Assembly: GCF_013074385.2 (NCBI RefSeq)
Contig: NZ_JABEYA020000001.1
Span: forward strand, 310,001-374,000
Direction: 5' to 3'
From: Vibrio ostreicida
Lineage (GTDB): Bacteria > Pseudomonadota > Gammaproteobacteria > Enterobacterales > Vibrionaceae
DNA: 64,000 nucleotides
Part shown: positions 1 through 5,992 of the stretch, in pieces
Position numbering within the stretch: the stretch's first letter is position 1
How the letters are laid out: every line of letters begins with the position of its first letter
Position numbers and translations under genes: made by a program
Notes under the pieces: model-generated
Seen by the model: only the letters and a program-made list of their open reading frames with translations
Databases searched by the model: none
Told to the model about the DNA's origin: nothing

Positions 1-64
1 ATGCCAAGTTTTTTTTCCGCCATCATTCTACTCTGACGAAGTAATGTTTTTACAGGAGATGAAC

Positions 65-772
65 ATGAAACAACTGCGTTTTCGTTTATGCGAAGCCTCT
101 GATGGGCGTATTTACGCATTGCTTTCCGATCAACCAGACACCGAAGAACTGTTTGATAGTGGCTACAAAGTGGCCTACAAGTATCGCGATAATGACACAG
201 GACAAGCCCTGCTCGCACGCTGGCGCTCATCCTATACAGTGATATCGAAGGCCTTTGAGCAGATCCCAACTCATGGTGAATTGCCCGAGGAAGTCCAGCA
301 GGCTTTCGATGCTATGGTCGCGAGTCTTTTATCTGGGGTTGATGTGATATTTTGCGATTATAACCTTTCGATCGAAGCGGACCTCCCTATCGGTAATGGC
401 ATGATGGATAATTATCGTTCCACTGATTGTGTGCTGTTTTCTTGTCAAGAGTTGATCGGGCACGACCCGATGACTCAACCTTATATGGTGTCTTACGCTG
501 TGCCACGGTATCCAGACACGGCAAATGTTGGGTGTCAGCACCGTATTTACAGTAAAACCGACAGTTTTGCGTTTGCACAAGCCATCAATGCCATTGTGAA
601 CCAAAGAGAACGTGACGCGCTAAATGGGGGGCATATTCGCACAGAAACGGACAGCTACATCAACCAGCCTACTGTTTCTCAGGCGATGGCGGAACAGGAG
701 GTGAACCGTTTTGTTGAAGCGTTAGTGCCATCGAGTCGCCGAGTTGCAGCCTTGAATGCGCCAGTGAATTAA
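65..772 (+). CDS. Orphan receiver-like protein next to the R-body locus
   Basis: I do not recognise this 235-residue protein by name. Its second half reads like a response-regulator receiver fold: a hydrophobic strand ending in Asp (VIFCDYNL, D about 98), a second strand ending in Ser (CVLFS, about 126), and a third strand followed by Lys (RIYSK, about 164) and a helix (AQAINAIV). These match the phosphorylation Asp, the conserved Ser/Thr and the Lys of receivers. The first 90 residues are not recognised and no DNA-binding domain is visible. I chose ATG 65 because AGGAG lies 6 bases upstream; an in-frame ATG at 44 has no such site. It is the first of four rightward genes that face the reb cluster. 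The receiver assignment is inference from strand pattern, not from a database match. Confidence 0.6.
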   Translation: MKQLRFRLCEASDGRIYALLSDQPDTEELFDSGYKVAYKYRDNDTGQALLARWRSSYTVISKAFEQIPTHGELPEEVQQAFDAMVASLLSGVDVIFCDYNLSIEADLPIGNGMMDNYRSTDCVLFSCQELIGHDPMTQPYMVSYAVPRYPDTANVGCQHRIYSKTDSFAFAQAINAIVNQRERDALNGGHIRTETDSYINQPTVSQAMAEQEVNRFVEALVPSSRRVAALNAPVN

Positions 773-872
773 CCCGCTTGTGGGAACCGGTGAATGAAAT
801 ATCACCAACAAGAATAATGGGCTCAACGGATAAATGGCTTGGTTTGTGAGTCGTTAAAGACAGGAGAGCACG

Positions 873-1460
873 ATGCATCCGCAACAGTTATTGATTGAGC
901 TAGCCTCTCAGTATGATGTTCAAACAGCCAACCAAGCGTTGGCTGATGCCCGAACACGTCAGTTTGCCAGAGCTTGGCTCGCCATCGATTTATCAAGACC
1001 GCTATCGGCAATATTACATGGAGACTTGGCAGGATTTGGCCTGCCGTACGTGAAAGGGCACACTTTTTATAGATATTGTCGGGACAGCCGTTTGGCTGAA
1101 GCCTGTGAAAAACGTGTGGCCTCAAAGGCTGATCTGGTTGTGACCGTCGATGATCGGCCTCATTTTTTTGAATTTCACTATTTGCATCACCAATGCTGCC
1201 ATCGCACAGCATGGCAAAAACTTTATCAGGACGTCGAACGAGTGAGAGTGATGCAGTCGGTCACCGAACAAAAGGTGAACTTGATTGTTGCGCTGTGGGG
1301 CACATTTACAGGCAAACATATTGAAATGTTTCAATGGTTCGATAACAACCAGAATGCCGTCTACGCCCTAGACTCAAGCTTATCCGGCAGCTCGCAAGTT
1401 TCAAGGCTTGTCCATATACAAAAATCGGGTCATCCGAGGTTGATATTGGTGGTTGTTTAA
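873..1460 (+). CDS. Hypothetical protein, possible PD-(D/E)XK-like fold
   Basis: This is a 195-residue protein of unknown function with a good ribosome site (AGGAG) before ATG. The middle part contains ADLVVTVDD, then HFFEFHYLH, then a helix (AWQKLYQDVERV) and a strand (KVNLIVALWGTF). This order (Asp 87, Glu 100, a residue two after the Glu, helix, strand) resembles the core of PD-(D/E)XK nuclease-like proteins. The usual Lys after the Glu is His here, so an active nuclease is uncertain. It is Cys/His-rich around 107-110 (HQCCH). No signal peptide or membrane segment is seen. It lies 100 bases after the receiver-like gene and 41 bases before the next small gene, so the four genes may be one transcription unit. 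Confidence 0.55.
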   Translation: MHPQQLLIELASQYDVQTANQALADARTRQFARAWLAIDLSRPLSAILHGDLAGFGLPYVKGHTFYRYCRDSRLAEACEKRVASKADLVVTVDDRPHFFEFHYLHHQCCHRTAWQKLYQDVERVRVMQSVTEQKVNLIVALWGTFTGKHIEMFQWFDNNQNAVYALDSSLSGSSQVSRLVHIQKSGHPRLILVVV

Positions 1461-1501
1461 ACCAGTCACTAGAGACTTTGGTGCCCCAACAAGGAGTGAC
1501 G

Positions 1502-1669
1502 ATGTTGGAGAAAAATCCTATATCGACGGTAAGAACGCTGAAAGTCAAAATAAAGCGCCATCAAGAGGCTTCGCCACCAAGGAAGCCTCTGAGTGACGAC
1601 ACATCAAATTCTGTCAACTGGATTGACCTGTTTGATCTGGCCCTGAATGGCCAACAGAACAGCGAATAA
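1502..1669 (+). CDS. Small hypothetical protein (55 aa)
   Basis: This is a short basic protein that I do not recognise. It starts MLEKNPIST; the first half is rich in Lys and Arg (LKVKIKRHQ) and the C-terminus is a short amphipathic stretch (WIDLFDLALNG). I chose ATG 1502 because AAGGAG is 5-6 bases upstream. An in-frame TTG at 1478 lies before the ribosome site and is unlikely. It sits 15 bases before the 407-residue gene and is probably translated with it. It may be a small partner of that protein, which is inference from position only. Confidence 0.5.
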   Translation: MLEKNPISTVRTLKVKIKRHQEASPPRKPLSDDTSNSVNWIDLFDLALNGQQNSE

Positions 1670-1684
1670 AATTAAGGATCTAAC

Positions 1685-2908
1685 ATGGGAATAAGAACGA
1701 AAGCAATGAGGGCGGCTTTTAAAGCCTATCTGCAGGTTTTGCAGTCGAAATCGTATCAAGAGATTGAAATGATCAGTGACCTCTACGTTGACACAAGACG
1801 TTCGGCAGCCAGCCGTGAGGTGACCTTGTTGGTACGAGCGATGTTTGGTTTTTCGACCGGTTTGCATAACAGTACATCCGAACAAGGTTGGCTCAAAAAA
1901 TATAACATTGCTGAGCTTACGTTTGATGCTGAACATGGTGAATTTGGCGGGGTTCAGTACCACCATGAGGGAGAAAGGAAACTTGCTGGCCACGTTTGGC
2001 TTGACTGGACTCATTGTCGAACGCCTGAAGGCGACAATGATTACGGGCTTTGGTTTTTTTACAATGCATGTAAAACCATCAATGAATTAGAGTTACAACT
2101 TTATGCCATGGCCCATGGCAAATGTTCACTACGCAACCGAGAAGTGGGTCAAAATGTGGCGACCCACGCCAGTGCTTTACTTGAGAGCCGTCAATTTTCA
2201 GACCTCAAAAACAAAGTATTGGCTTTGTATCCGGAGCGTTTGAGCGCGAGTGAATATAAGGTTTTGAAGTATTCCAAAATCAAAGGGGCGAGTTGGTCAA
2301 CGCACAAAGACGTAAAAACGCTCAGTGTACTTAGAGAAAAGACCCAAGGCCGTCTTGATAGTACTTCGTTAGCAGGGTTGGTGATAGGCCAAGAACTGTG
2401 CAACGCATTTGGCGAGATCGTGTCTTCGGTGGACTTACAAATGAAGACGCTCACCCAAGGTCAGTTGGCTTGTTTTAGCACGCCCAATCCTAAAAGAATT
2501 GATTATAAAACGTGCACGACTAAAGATTCGCAAGTAGGCAAAGATATTAGAGCGCTTGCGAGTATCAAGACGTTTGTTACTTCGGAACAAAGTAACTTGC
2601 TAAAATTATTGATAAAAGCACGGGCGGAAAAAAAATTTGTGCTTTCTGCTGTTACCGTTACGGCTGCCATTGCATCGGGTTCTGTGTTAGTCGTTGGGGG
2701 GGTGCTTGGGCTGCCGTCTTCCGCTATCAAGGGAATGTTTGACAATATTGCCGCGGCTGCCAACAGTATCCCTATCGCAGGTGCGACGGTACCCGTACAG
2801 ATCAATGCGGCAAAAATTGAATTCTTGGAAGCAGAAACGGAAAGGATACTGACACTGGCGGATACTTTAATGAGTAACTATGAAGTTGTGATGAAAATAG
2901 GGGAGTAG
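1685..2908 (+). CDS. Hypothetical 407-aa protein with one C-terminal membrane segment
   Basis: The gene is long, has a plausible start (AAGGATCTAAC before ATG) and closes the rightward four-gene group that faces the reb cluster. No family is recognised. Residues 1-310 look soluble, with Trp/His-rich stretches near 100-130. Residues about 318-338 form one strongly hydrophobic, Ala/Val/Gly-rich segment that could cross a membrane, followed by an Ala-rich stretch (DNIAAAANSIPIAGA) and a C-terminal helix with acidic and hydrophobic residues. There is no N-terminal signal peptide. The layout (soluble body, late hydrophobic segment) would fit a membrane-associated effector or anchoring protein, but this is speculation. 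Confidence 0.6.
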   Translation: MGIRTKAMRAAFKAYLQVLQSKSYQEIEMISDLYVDTRRSAASREVTLLVRAMFGFSTGLHNSTSEQGWLKKYNIAELTFDAEHGEFGGVQYHHEGERKLAGHVWLDWTHCRTPEGDNDYGLWFFYNACKTINELELQLYAMAHGKCSLRNREVGQNVATHASALLESRQFSDLKNKVLALYPERLSASEYKVLKYSKIKGASWSTHKDVKTLSVLREKTQGRLDSTSLAGLVIGQELCNAFGEIVSSVDLQMKTLTQGQLACFSTPNPKRIDYKTCTTKDSQVGKDIRALASIKTFVTSEQSNLLKLLIKARAEKKFVLSAVTVTAAIASGSVLVVGGVLGLPSSAIKGMFDNIAAAANSIPIAGATVPVQINAAKIEFLEAETERILTLADTLMSNYEVVMKIGE

Positions 2909-3215
2909 CGGGGAGGGGGGATTCTGCCCAAGAAGCAGCATTGCCGAGTCAGAAATCAGGGCTTGTGCTCCAAATTCATGCCAATCTCTATTCTCAATAA
3001 GGGGCATCATCTATGTTTGCTCCTTTCTCAAACATAAACAATTCCCCCCAGTTCATCGCCAAGATGATTTTGGACTCAAACAGGCGCTCCTTAGAATCTA
3101 ACGGATCAATAAAGCGTGGGCAGAGGGGCGCCTTATTGGTTATGTCGAATGACGGCATTCAACGTAGTGAAATGGTGGTTATCGGGTTGTGCGGTTTGAT
3201 GCATACTGTTGGTGA
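2909..3215. other. Gap between convergent groups
   Basis: This is about 300 bases between the 407-residue gene and the 3' end of the reb cluster. It opens with a G-rich run (GGGGAGGGGGG, about 2909-2920). I see no clear terminator hairpin with a T-run for either group. One weak rightward open frame (3013-3219) lies inside and is listed separately. Confidence 0.4.
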
Positions 3216-3219
3216 TTAA
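3013..3219 (+). CDS. Doubtful small open frame (68 aa)
   Basis: An ATG follows AAGGGG by 8 bases and opens 68 codons, ending 4 bases inside the stop end of the leftward small gene. The protein (starting MFAPFSNIN) resembles nothing I know. It uses several rare codons (AGG, ATA) and has no obvious domain. It may be a chance frame in the gap between the convergent groups. Confidence 0.2.
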   Translation: MFAPFSNINNSPQFIAKMILDSNRRSLESNGSIKRGQRGALLVMSNDGIQRSEMVVIGLCGLMHTVGD

Positions 3220-3470
3220 TCGAATCTCTTTACCACCTCGGCGGCTTTGTTCCCAAGTTCGGCGAAATTAGCCGTACCTTTTTCCATGATTTGCTGGGCT
3301 TGTGCTATCACTTTTAGGTACTTAGGATCGCCGGTGGCGATCAGTTCTGATAGAGCAACACCAATCGCAGTGGTGCTGATGGTGTTGAGGTTACGCAGGT
3401 TATCCGCCGCATCTTGAACCGCAATAGCGGTGGAATGAGCGACGGATTGCTTGGCTTTGGGGTCGGTCAT
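3216..3470 (-). CDS. R-body-associated small protein, NLR type (copy 2)
   Basis: This 84-residue, probably all-helical protein is the last gene of the leftward reb cluster. It is a clear paralogue of the gene at 4725-5015: both carry SVA.STAIA, then DNLRNLNT.STTAIG, then TGDPKYL, and end with a short Ala/Val helix. I do not recognise this type outside reb-like loci. Its Ala/Ser/Thr-rich helices resemble RebB in composition but not in motif. Co-location with four RebB genes suggests it is an R-body subunit or assembly factor. It starts 12 bases after the upstream gene's stop. Confidence 0.7.
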   Translation of the reverse strand: MTDPKAKQSVAHSTAIAVQDAADNLRNLNTISTTAIGVALSELIATGDPKYLKVIAQAQQIMEKGTANFAELGNKAAEVVKRFD

Positions 3471-3481
3471 CGTGAGCGTAA

Positions 3482-3673
3482 TTAACTCCCTTTCTTAAGA
3501 ATCAACGCGCACACCGTTGAGATTGCTGCGTTGCTCACCGTTTGCATGCCTTGTTGATTGATAACGGCATTTTGCATGAGCAATCCCATACTGTCTGACA
3601 TTGAGGACTCGGCCAGTTGGTTAATCATATCGGTAACGGTTGAAAGGTCGTGATCAGAGCGGTTGTCTTTCAT
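3482..3673 (-). CDS. RebB-like short protein, QN type
   Basis: This 63-residue protein has a core DSMGLLMQNAVINQQGMQ followed by a Ser/Ala/Val helix. The same pattern occurs in two other genes of the cluster (4264-4656 and 5993-6193). The core aligns by eye with the second half of RebB (AMGNL...NA..AQQQAQ...), so these are probably divergent RebB relatives. The ribosome site is GGAG, 8 bases before ATG. A stem-loop (3687-3712) lies immediately upstream in the mRNA and may set mRNA stability or translation. Confidence 0.65.
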   Translation of the reverse strand: MKDNRSDHDLSTVTDMINQLAESSMSDSMGLLMQNAVINQQGMQTVSNAAISTVCALILKKGS

Positions 3674-3686
3674 TATTCGTCTCCAA

Positions 3687-3712
3687 TTAGGCCAAGGCAG
3701 GCCTTGGCCTAA
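3687..3712 (-). repeat. Stem-loop between reb cistrons
   Basis: A perfect 11-bp inverted repeat (TTAGGCCAAGG / CCTTGGCCTAA) with a 4-base loop lies between the RebB gene at 3733-3999 and the next cistron. No T-run follows on the transcribed (minus) strand, so it is not a standard terminator. It may protect or process the mRNA. Confidence 0.75.
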
Positions 3713-3732
3713 TGTGCGTCACTTTTAGGGGG

Positions 3733-3999
3733 TCATTCTTTTTCCACGACCTCTTCGGTGGTTCGTCCCAGCACGGCTGTACCTATCGTGGTGAGTGAGT
3801 TGACGCCTTGAACGGTTGCTGCTTGCATACCAATCTGTGCTTGTTGCTGCGTGTGGGTGGCATTATTGTTCATGTTTGACATTGCCAGCCCTATGGCGGT
3901 AAAGAGGTTGCCCATCGCATTGGCAGGTGTGCTGCCTAGAACCTGGGTGTTGGTTTGGGTGATAGAATCAGTGACTTGCTCATTAACGTTTTTGGCCAT
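3733..3999 (-). CDS. RebB family R-body protein (copy 4)
   Basis: This 88-residue protein has the full RebB pattern: N-terminal NVNEQVTDSITQTNTQVLG, then PANAMGNL, an Asn/Gln/Ala-rich helix (HTQQQAQIGMQAATVQGVNSL), a Gly-rich turn and an acidic C-terminus. RebB proteins polymerise into the ribbons of R-bodies, which coil inside the cell and unroll on a trigger; they are linked to the killing trait of Caedibacter. It is more diverged from the other three copies, for instance in the Asn/Met-rich centre (MSNMNNN). It lies 11 bases after the coil-protein gene in the same transcript. Confidence 0.85.
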   Translation of the reverse strand: MAKNVNEQVTDSITQTNTQVLGSTPANAMGNLFTAIGLAMSNMNNNATHTQQQAQIGMQAATVQGVNSLTTIGTAVLGRTTEEVVEKE

Positions 4000-4010
4000 G
4001 TTAGTCTCAC

Positions 4011-4271
4011 TTATTGTATAGGGTTTGGAGCAAGGTTTTGTAATTGCTCATTGATCTGTCCGAGTTGCTGTTCAATCTGCGTTTCTATGGTGTTCATCAT
4101 GTTAAAGACTTGGTTTTGAACCGCATTGGCATTGTCGATGACCGTTGTGGAATATAAGCTGTGTTGATCATCGAAAAGTTCAGACATCTCTTGTTGATGG
4201 CGGAGGCTGAAGGATTCGATTTTCTTGAGCTGTTCATTCACATCAATCTCAAGGTAGTTGGGGTTACTCAT
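4011..4271 (-). CDS. Small Gln-rich coiled-coil protein of the reb cluster
   Basis: This 86-residue protein is not RebB-like. It is almost wholly helical and rich in Gln, Asn, Glu and Ile, with heptad-like spacing (NEQLKKIESFSLRHQQEM and a later QIEQQLGQINEQLQNL), which suggests a coiled coil. There is no signal peptide. Its ATG overlaps the stop of the upstream gene (4264-4271, ATGAGTAA), a sign of translational coupling. It occurs once in the cluster, so a scaffold, nucleator or cap for the ribbon is possible. That role is inference. Confidence 0.65.
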   Translation of the reverse strand: MSNPNYLEIDVNEQLKKIESFSLRHQQEMSELFDDQHSLYSTTVIDNANAVQNQVFNMMNTIETQIEQQLGQINEQLQNLAPNPIQ

Positions 4272-4656
4272 TGTTTTGTTTCCTGTCGCGTTTTAAAAAA
4301 CCAGTCAAGCTGAATTTCCTCTTTGGCTCGTTTTCTGCTGTGTGTAAAGCGCTGTCGTCAGGTGTCAAGACAACGGCAGTATCAGAGGTGTCAATTGCCT
4401 GCACGCTAGTGGGTTTGGTTTGGGTTTGTAATAGGCGAGCACAGGCATTAGTAATCGATGCAGATGTCGTCATTTGTGATTGTTGTTGGTTGCTGACGGC
4501 ATTATGCATCGACAGTCCTAACGTATCAGCCAGCGTCGTTTCCAGAAGACCAGTAGACTGACTAGAAAACGCCTGAAGGGTATTGAATTGTTCTATGGTG
4601 CCCTCTGAGACGGGATGTTCGAATTCATTTTCAAGTAGGGTGTGTTTGGCGTTCAT
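4264..4656 (-). CDS. RebB-like QN-type protein with a basic tail (130 aa)
   Basis: This is the largest small protein of the cluster. Residues about 35-75 carry the QN core (DTLGLSMHNAVSNQQQSQM, then a Ser/Thr/Ala helix) shared with 3482-3673 and 5993-6193. A polar N-terminus precedes it. A Thr/Asp-rich linker leads to a strongly basic tail (KRKFSLTGFLKRDRKQ). The tail could bind membrane phospholipid, nucleic acid or the acidic C-termini of the RebB proteins. The gene overlaps the following coil-protein gene by 8 bases. Confidence 0.65.
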   Translation of the reverse strand: MNAKHTLLENEFEHPVSEGTIEQFNTLQAFSSQSTGLLETTLADTLGLSMHNAVSNQQQSQMTTSASITNACARLLQTQTKPTSVQAIDTSDTAVVLTPDDSALHTAENEPKRKFSLTGFLKRDRKQNNE

Positions 4657-4705
4657 GCTTACTCCTTAGTGACGTTTAGCCCATCCGGCAAGCAGTGGGG
4701 CTTTA

Positions 4706-4723
4706 TGCCATTCATTAATGGCA
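4706..4723 (-). repeat. Stem-loop between reb cistrons
   Basis: TGCCATT / AATGGCA, a 7-bp stem with a 4-base loop, lies directly after the stop of the NLR-type gene at 4725. A second weaker pair (AGCCC ... GGGCT) lies just downstream in the mRNA. Confidence 0.6.
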
Positions 4724-4724
4724 A

Positions 4725-5015
4725 CTAGTAATGGTCATTGAGTACCGAAACGACTTTGTCGCCGACAACAGCAAAGTTATCTGCGCCGTTGGTGACGACT
4801 TTATGTGCTTGTTCGATAATGGTGAGATATTTTGGATCGCCAGTCTCGAGTAATTGACTGAGCGCGGTACCAATGGCTGTCGTACTCAACGTGTTTAAAT
4901 TACGCAGATTATCTGTTGCATCGGAGAGTGCGATGGCGGTTGACTGCGCGACAGATTGATTGGCAGCCTGAAAAGCGGCTTCCGCTGAGCTGGGTGGTTG
5001 GTTTATAGGTTTCAT
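4725..5015 (-). CDS. R-body-associated small protein, NLR type (copy 1)
   Basis: This 96-residue protein is paralogous to 3216-3470. It has an N-terminal Pro/Ala-rich extension (MKPINQPPSSAEAAF), then SVAQSTAIAL, DNLRNLNTLSTTAIG and TGDPKYL. The ribosome site is AAGGA, about 7 bases before ATG. It follows three tandem RebB genes and ends the first half of the cluster, as its paralogue ends the second half. The family is not recognised; a role in R-body assembly is inferred from position and from duplication together with RebB genes. Confidence 0.7.
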   Translation of the reverse strand: MKPINQPPSSAEAAFQAANQSVAQSTAIALSDATDNLRNLNTLSTTAIGTALSQLLETGDPKYLTIIEQAHKVVTNGADNFAVVGDKVVSVLNDHY

Positions 5016-5036
5016 GATTCATCCTTTACCATCAGA

Positions 5037-5070
5037 GACCTCCTTTACTGGTAAGCCAGAAAAGGAGGTC
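5037..5070 (-). repeat. Long stem-loop between reb cistrons
   Basis: GACCTCCTTT pairs with AAAGGAGGTC, and inside it CTGG pairs with CCAG around a TAAG loop, with one A-A mismatch. The stem is about 15 bp. On the mRNA the downstream arm contains AAGGAGGT, a near-perfect Shine-Dalgarno sequence held inside the stem, while the working site of the next gene (AAGGA) lies just after it. No T-run follows. Confidence 0.75.
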
Positions 5071-5076
5071 ACCGAA

Positions 5077-5340
5077 TTATCCGTCTTTTTCAATAATGCC
5101 TTCAGCACTGCGGCCAACCACCGATGAGCCGATAGACATCAGTGCGTTGACTCCCTGAACGGTGGCTGCTTGCATGGTGATTTGTGCTTGTTGCTGAGCG
5201 CTCGTGGTGTTGTGTGAAGCCGTGCCGAGTGCTTGGCTGGTGGACATCAGCAGATTCCCCATCGCCATGGCTGGTGTTTCGCCGACCACTTTCGTGTTGA
5301 CCTGTGTAACAGAATCTGTGACTTGTTCATTTACTGGCAT
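5077..5340 (-). CDS. RebB family R-body protein (copy 3)
   Basis: This 87-residue RebB protein starts MPVNEQVTDSVTQVN, then has GETPAMAMGNL, AQQQAQITMQAATVQGVNAL, a Gly-Ser turn and an acidic end. It is very close to the neighbouring copy at 5388-5651, at DNA level too, so the two arose by recent tandem duplication. The family forms R-body ribbons. No signal peptide is present, as expected for a cytoplasmic polymer. Confidence 0.9.
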   Translation of the reverse strand: MPVNEQVTDSVTQVNTKVVGETPAMAMGNLLMSTSQALGTASHNTTSAQQQAQITMQAATVQGVNALMSIGSSVVGRSAEGIIEKDG

Positions 5341-5377
5341 GATTTATTCCTTGTGTGTGTTTATTTTGAGTGTAAAT

Positions 5378-5395
5378 AGGGCTTGTATTAGCCCT
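5378..5395 (-). repeat. Short stem-loop between reb cistrons
   Basis: AGGGCT / AGCCCT with a 6-base loop spans the stop codon of the RebB gene at 5388 and the gap after it. Confidence 0.45.
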
Positions 5396-5651
5396 TTTCG
5401 ATAATTGCTTCAGCGCCGCGTCCGATGACCGAGGAACCAATCGCCATCAGCGAATTCACGCCCTGAACGGTGGCTGCTTGCATGGTGATCTGTGCTTGCT
5501 GCTGTGCCGCCGTTGCATTGTGTGCCGCATTGCTCAACGCATGGCTAGTCGACATCAGTAAGTTTCCCATTGCCATGGCAGGTGTTTCGCCAACAACCTT
5601 GGTGTTGACTTGTGTGACAGAATCGGTGATTTGCTCATTCACGGTTGGCAT
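5388..5651 (-). CDS. RebB family R-body protein (copy 2)
   Basis: This 87-residue protein is nearly identical in plan to copy 3 (MPTVNEQITDSVTQVN, GETPAMAMGNL, AAQQQAQITMQAATVQGVN). The ribosome site is AGGAG, 6 bases before ATG, which fixes the start. The middle is Ala/Asn-rich (SNAAHNATAAQQQ), typical of RebB. It lies between two other RebB genes. Differences between copies 2 and 3 fall in the helix around residues 37-47, which may tune packing of the ribbon. Confidence 0.9.
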   Translation of the reverse strand: MPTVNEQITDSVTQVNTKVVGETPAMAMGNLLMSTSHALSNAAHNATAAQQQAQITMQAATVQGVNSLMAIGSSVIGRGAEAIIEKG

Positions 5652-5673
5652 AATATTCTCCTATATCAGTGGT

Positions 5674-5940
5674 TTAGATTGCTTTTTTTTCGATAATTAG
5701 TTCGATAGCCCGGCCCAGTACAGCGCCGCCGGTTGCGAACAAAGAATTGACGCCCTGTACCGTCGAAGTTTGGTGGAGGATCGTCCCTTGTTGGTTTGCA
5801 CTTGTGCTGTTGAGGGCTGCAACGGCCATTGCTTGGCTCGTGGAAACGAATAAGTTTCCGCCTGCCATTGCGGGAATGTCCCCCACAACGCAAGTGTTCA
5901 CATTAGTTACCGACTCTGTGACGGCATCATTTACTGGCAT
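5674..5940 (-). CDS. RebB family R-body protein (copy 1, diverged)
   Basis: This 88-residue protein starts MPVNDAVTESVTNVN and continues GDIPAMAGGNL, a Ser/Ala helix (NQQGTILHQTSTVQGVNSL), a Gly-rich turn and an acidic-basic end. I chose ATG 5940 because AAGGAG lies 7 bases upstream and the paralogues start at the same residue; longer upstream frames (from 5946 or 6012) have no proper site. It contains a Cys (TCVVG) that the other copies lack. It is the first RebB gene in the transcript. Confidence 0.85.
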   Translation of the reverse strand: MPVNDAVTESVTNVNTCVVGDIPAMAGGNLFVSTSQAMAVAALNSTSANQQGTILHQTSTVQGVNSLFATGGAVLGRAIELIIEKKAI

Positions 5941-5963
5941 TTTCATGCTCCTTGGTGGTGCTA

Positions 5964-5982
5964 AGGTATCAGCGTGATACCT
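5964..5982 (-). repeat. Stem-loop between reb cistrons
   Basis: AGGTATCA / TGATACCT, an 8-bp perfect stem with a 3-base loop (GCG), lies between the first QN-type gene and the first RebB gene. No T-run follows on the transcribed strand. Confidence 0.65.
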
Positions 5983-5992
5983 CAGATATGAC

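Noticed and set aside
329..604. Leftward open frame of 91 codons inside the receiver-like gene
   Set aside because: It lies wholly opposite a better gene with a good ribosome site and reads as a mirror frame with Cys/His/Arg-rich, non-domain sequence.
4271..4561. Rightward 96-codon frame across the basic-tail gene
   Set aside because: It is opposite a gene whose core has two paralogues in the cluster; the rightward protein has no paralogue.
5470..5700. Rightward 76-codon frames opposite the RebB genes
   Set aside because: Similar mirror frames occur opposite each RebB copy because the RebB DNA is duplicated. They do not start at ribosome sites.
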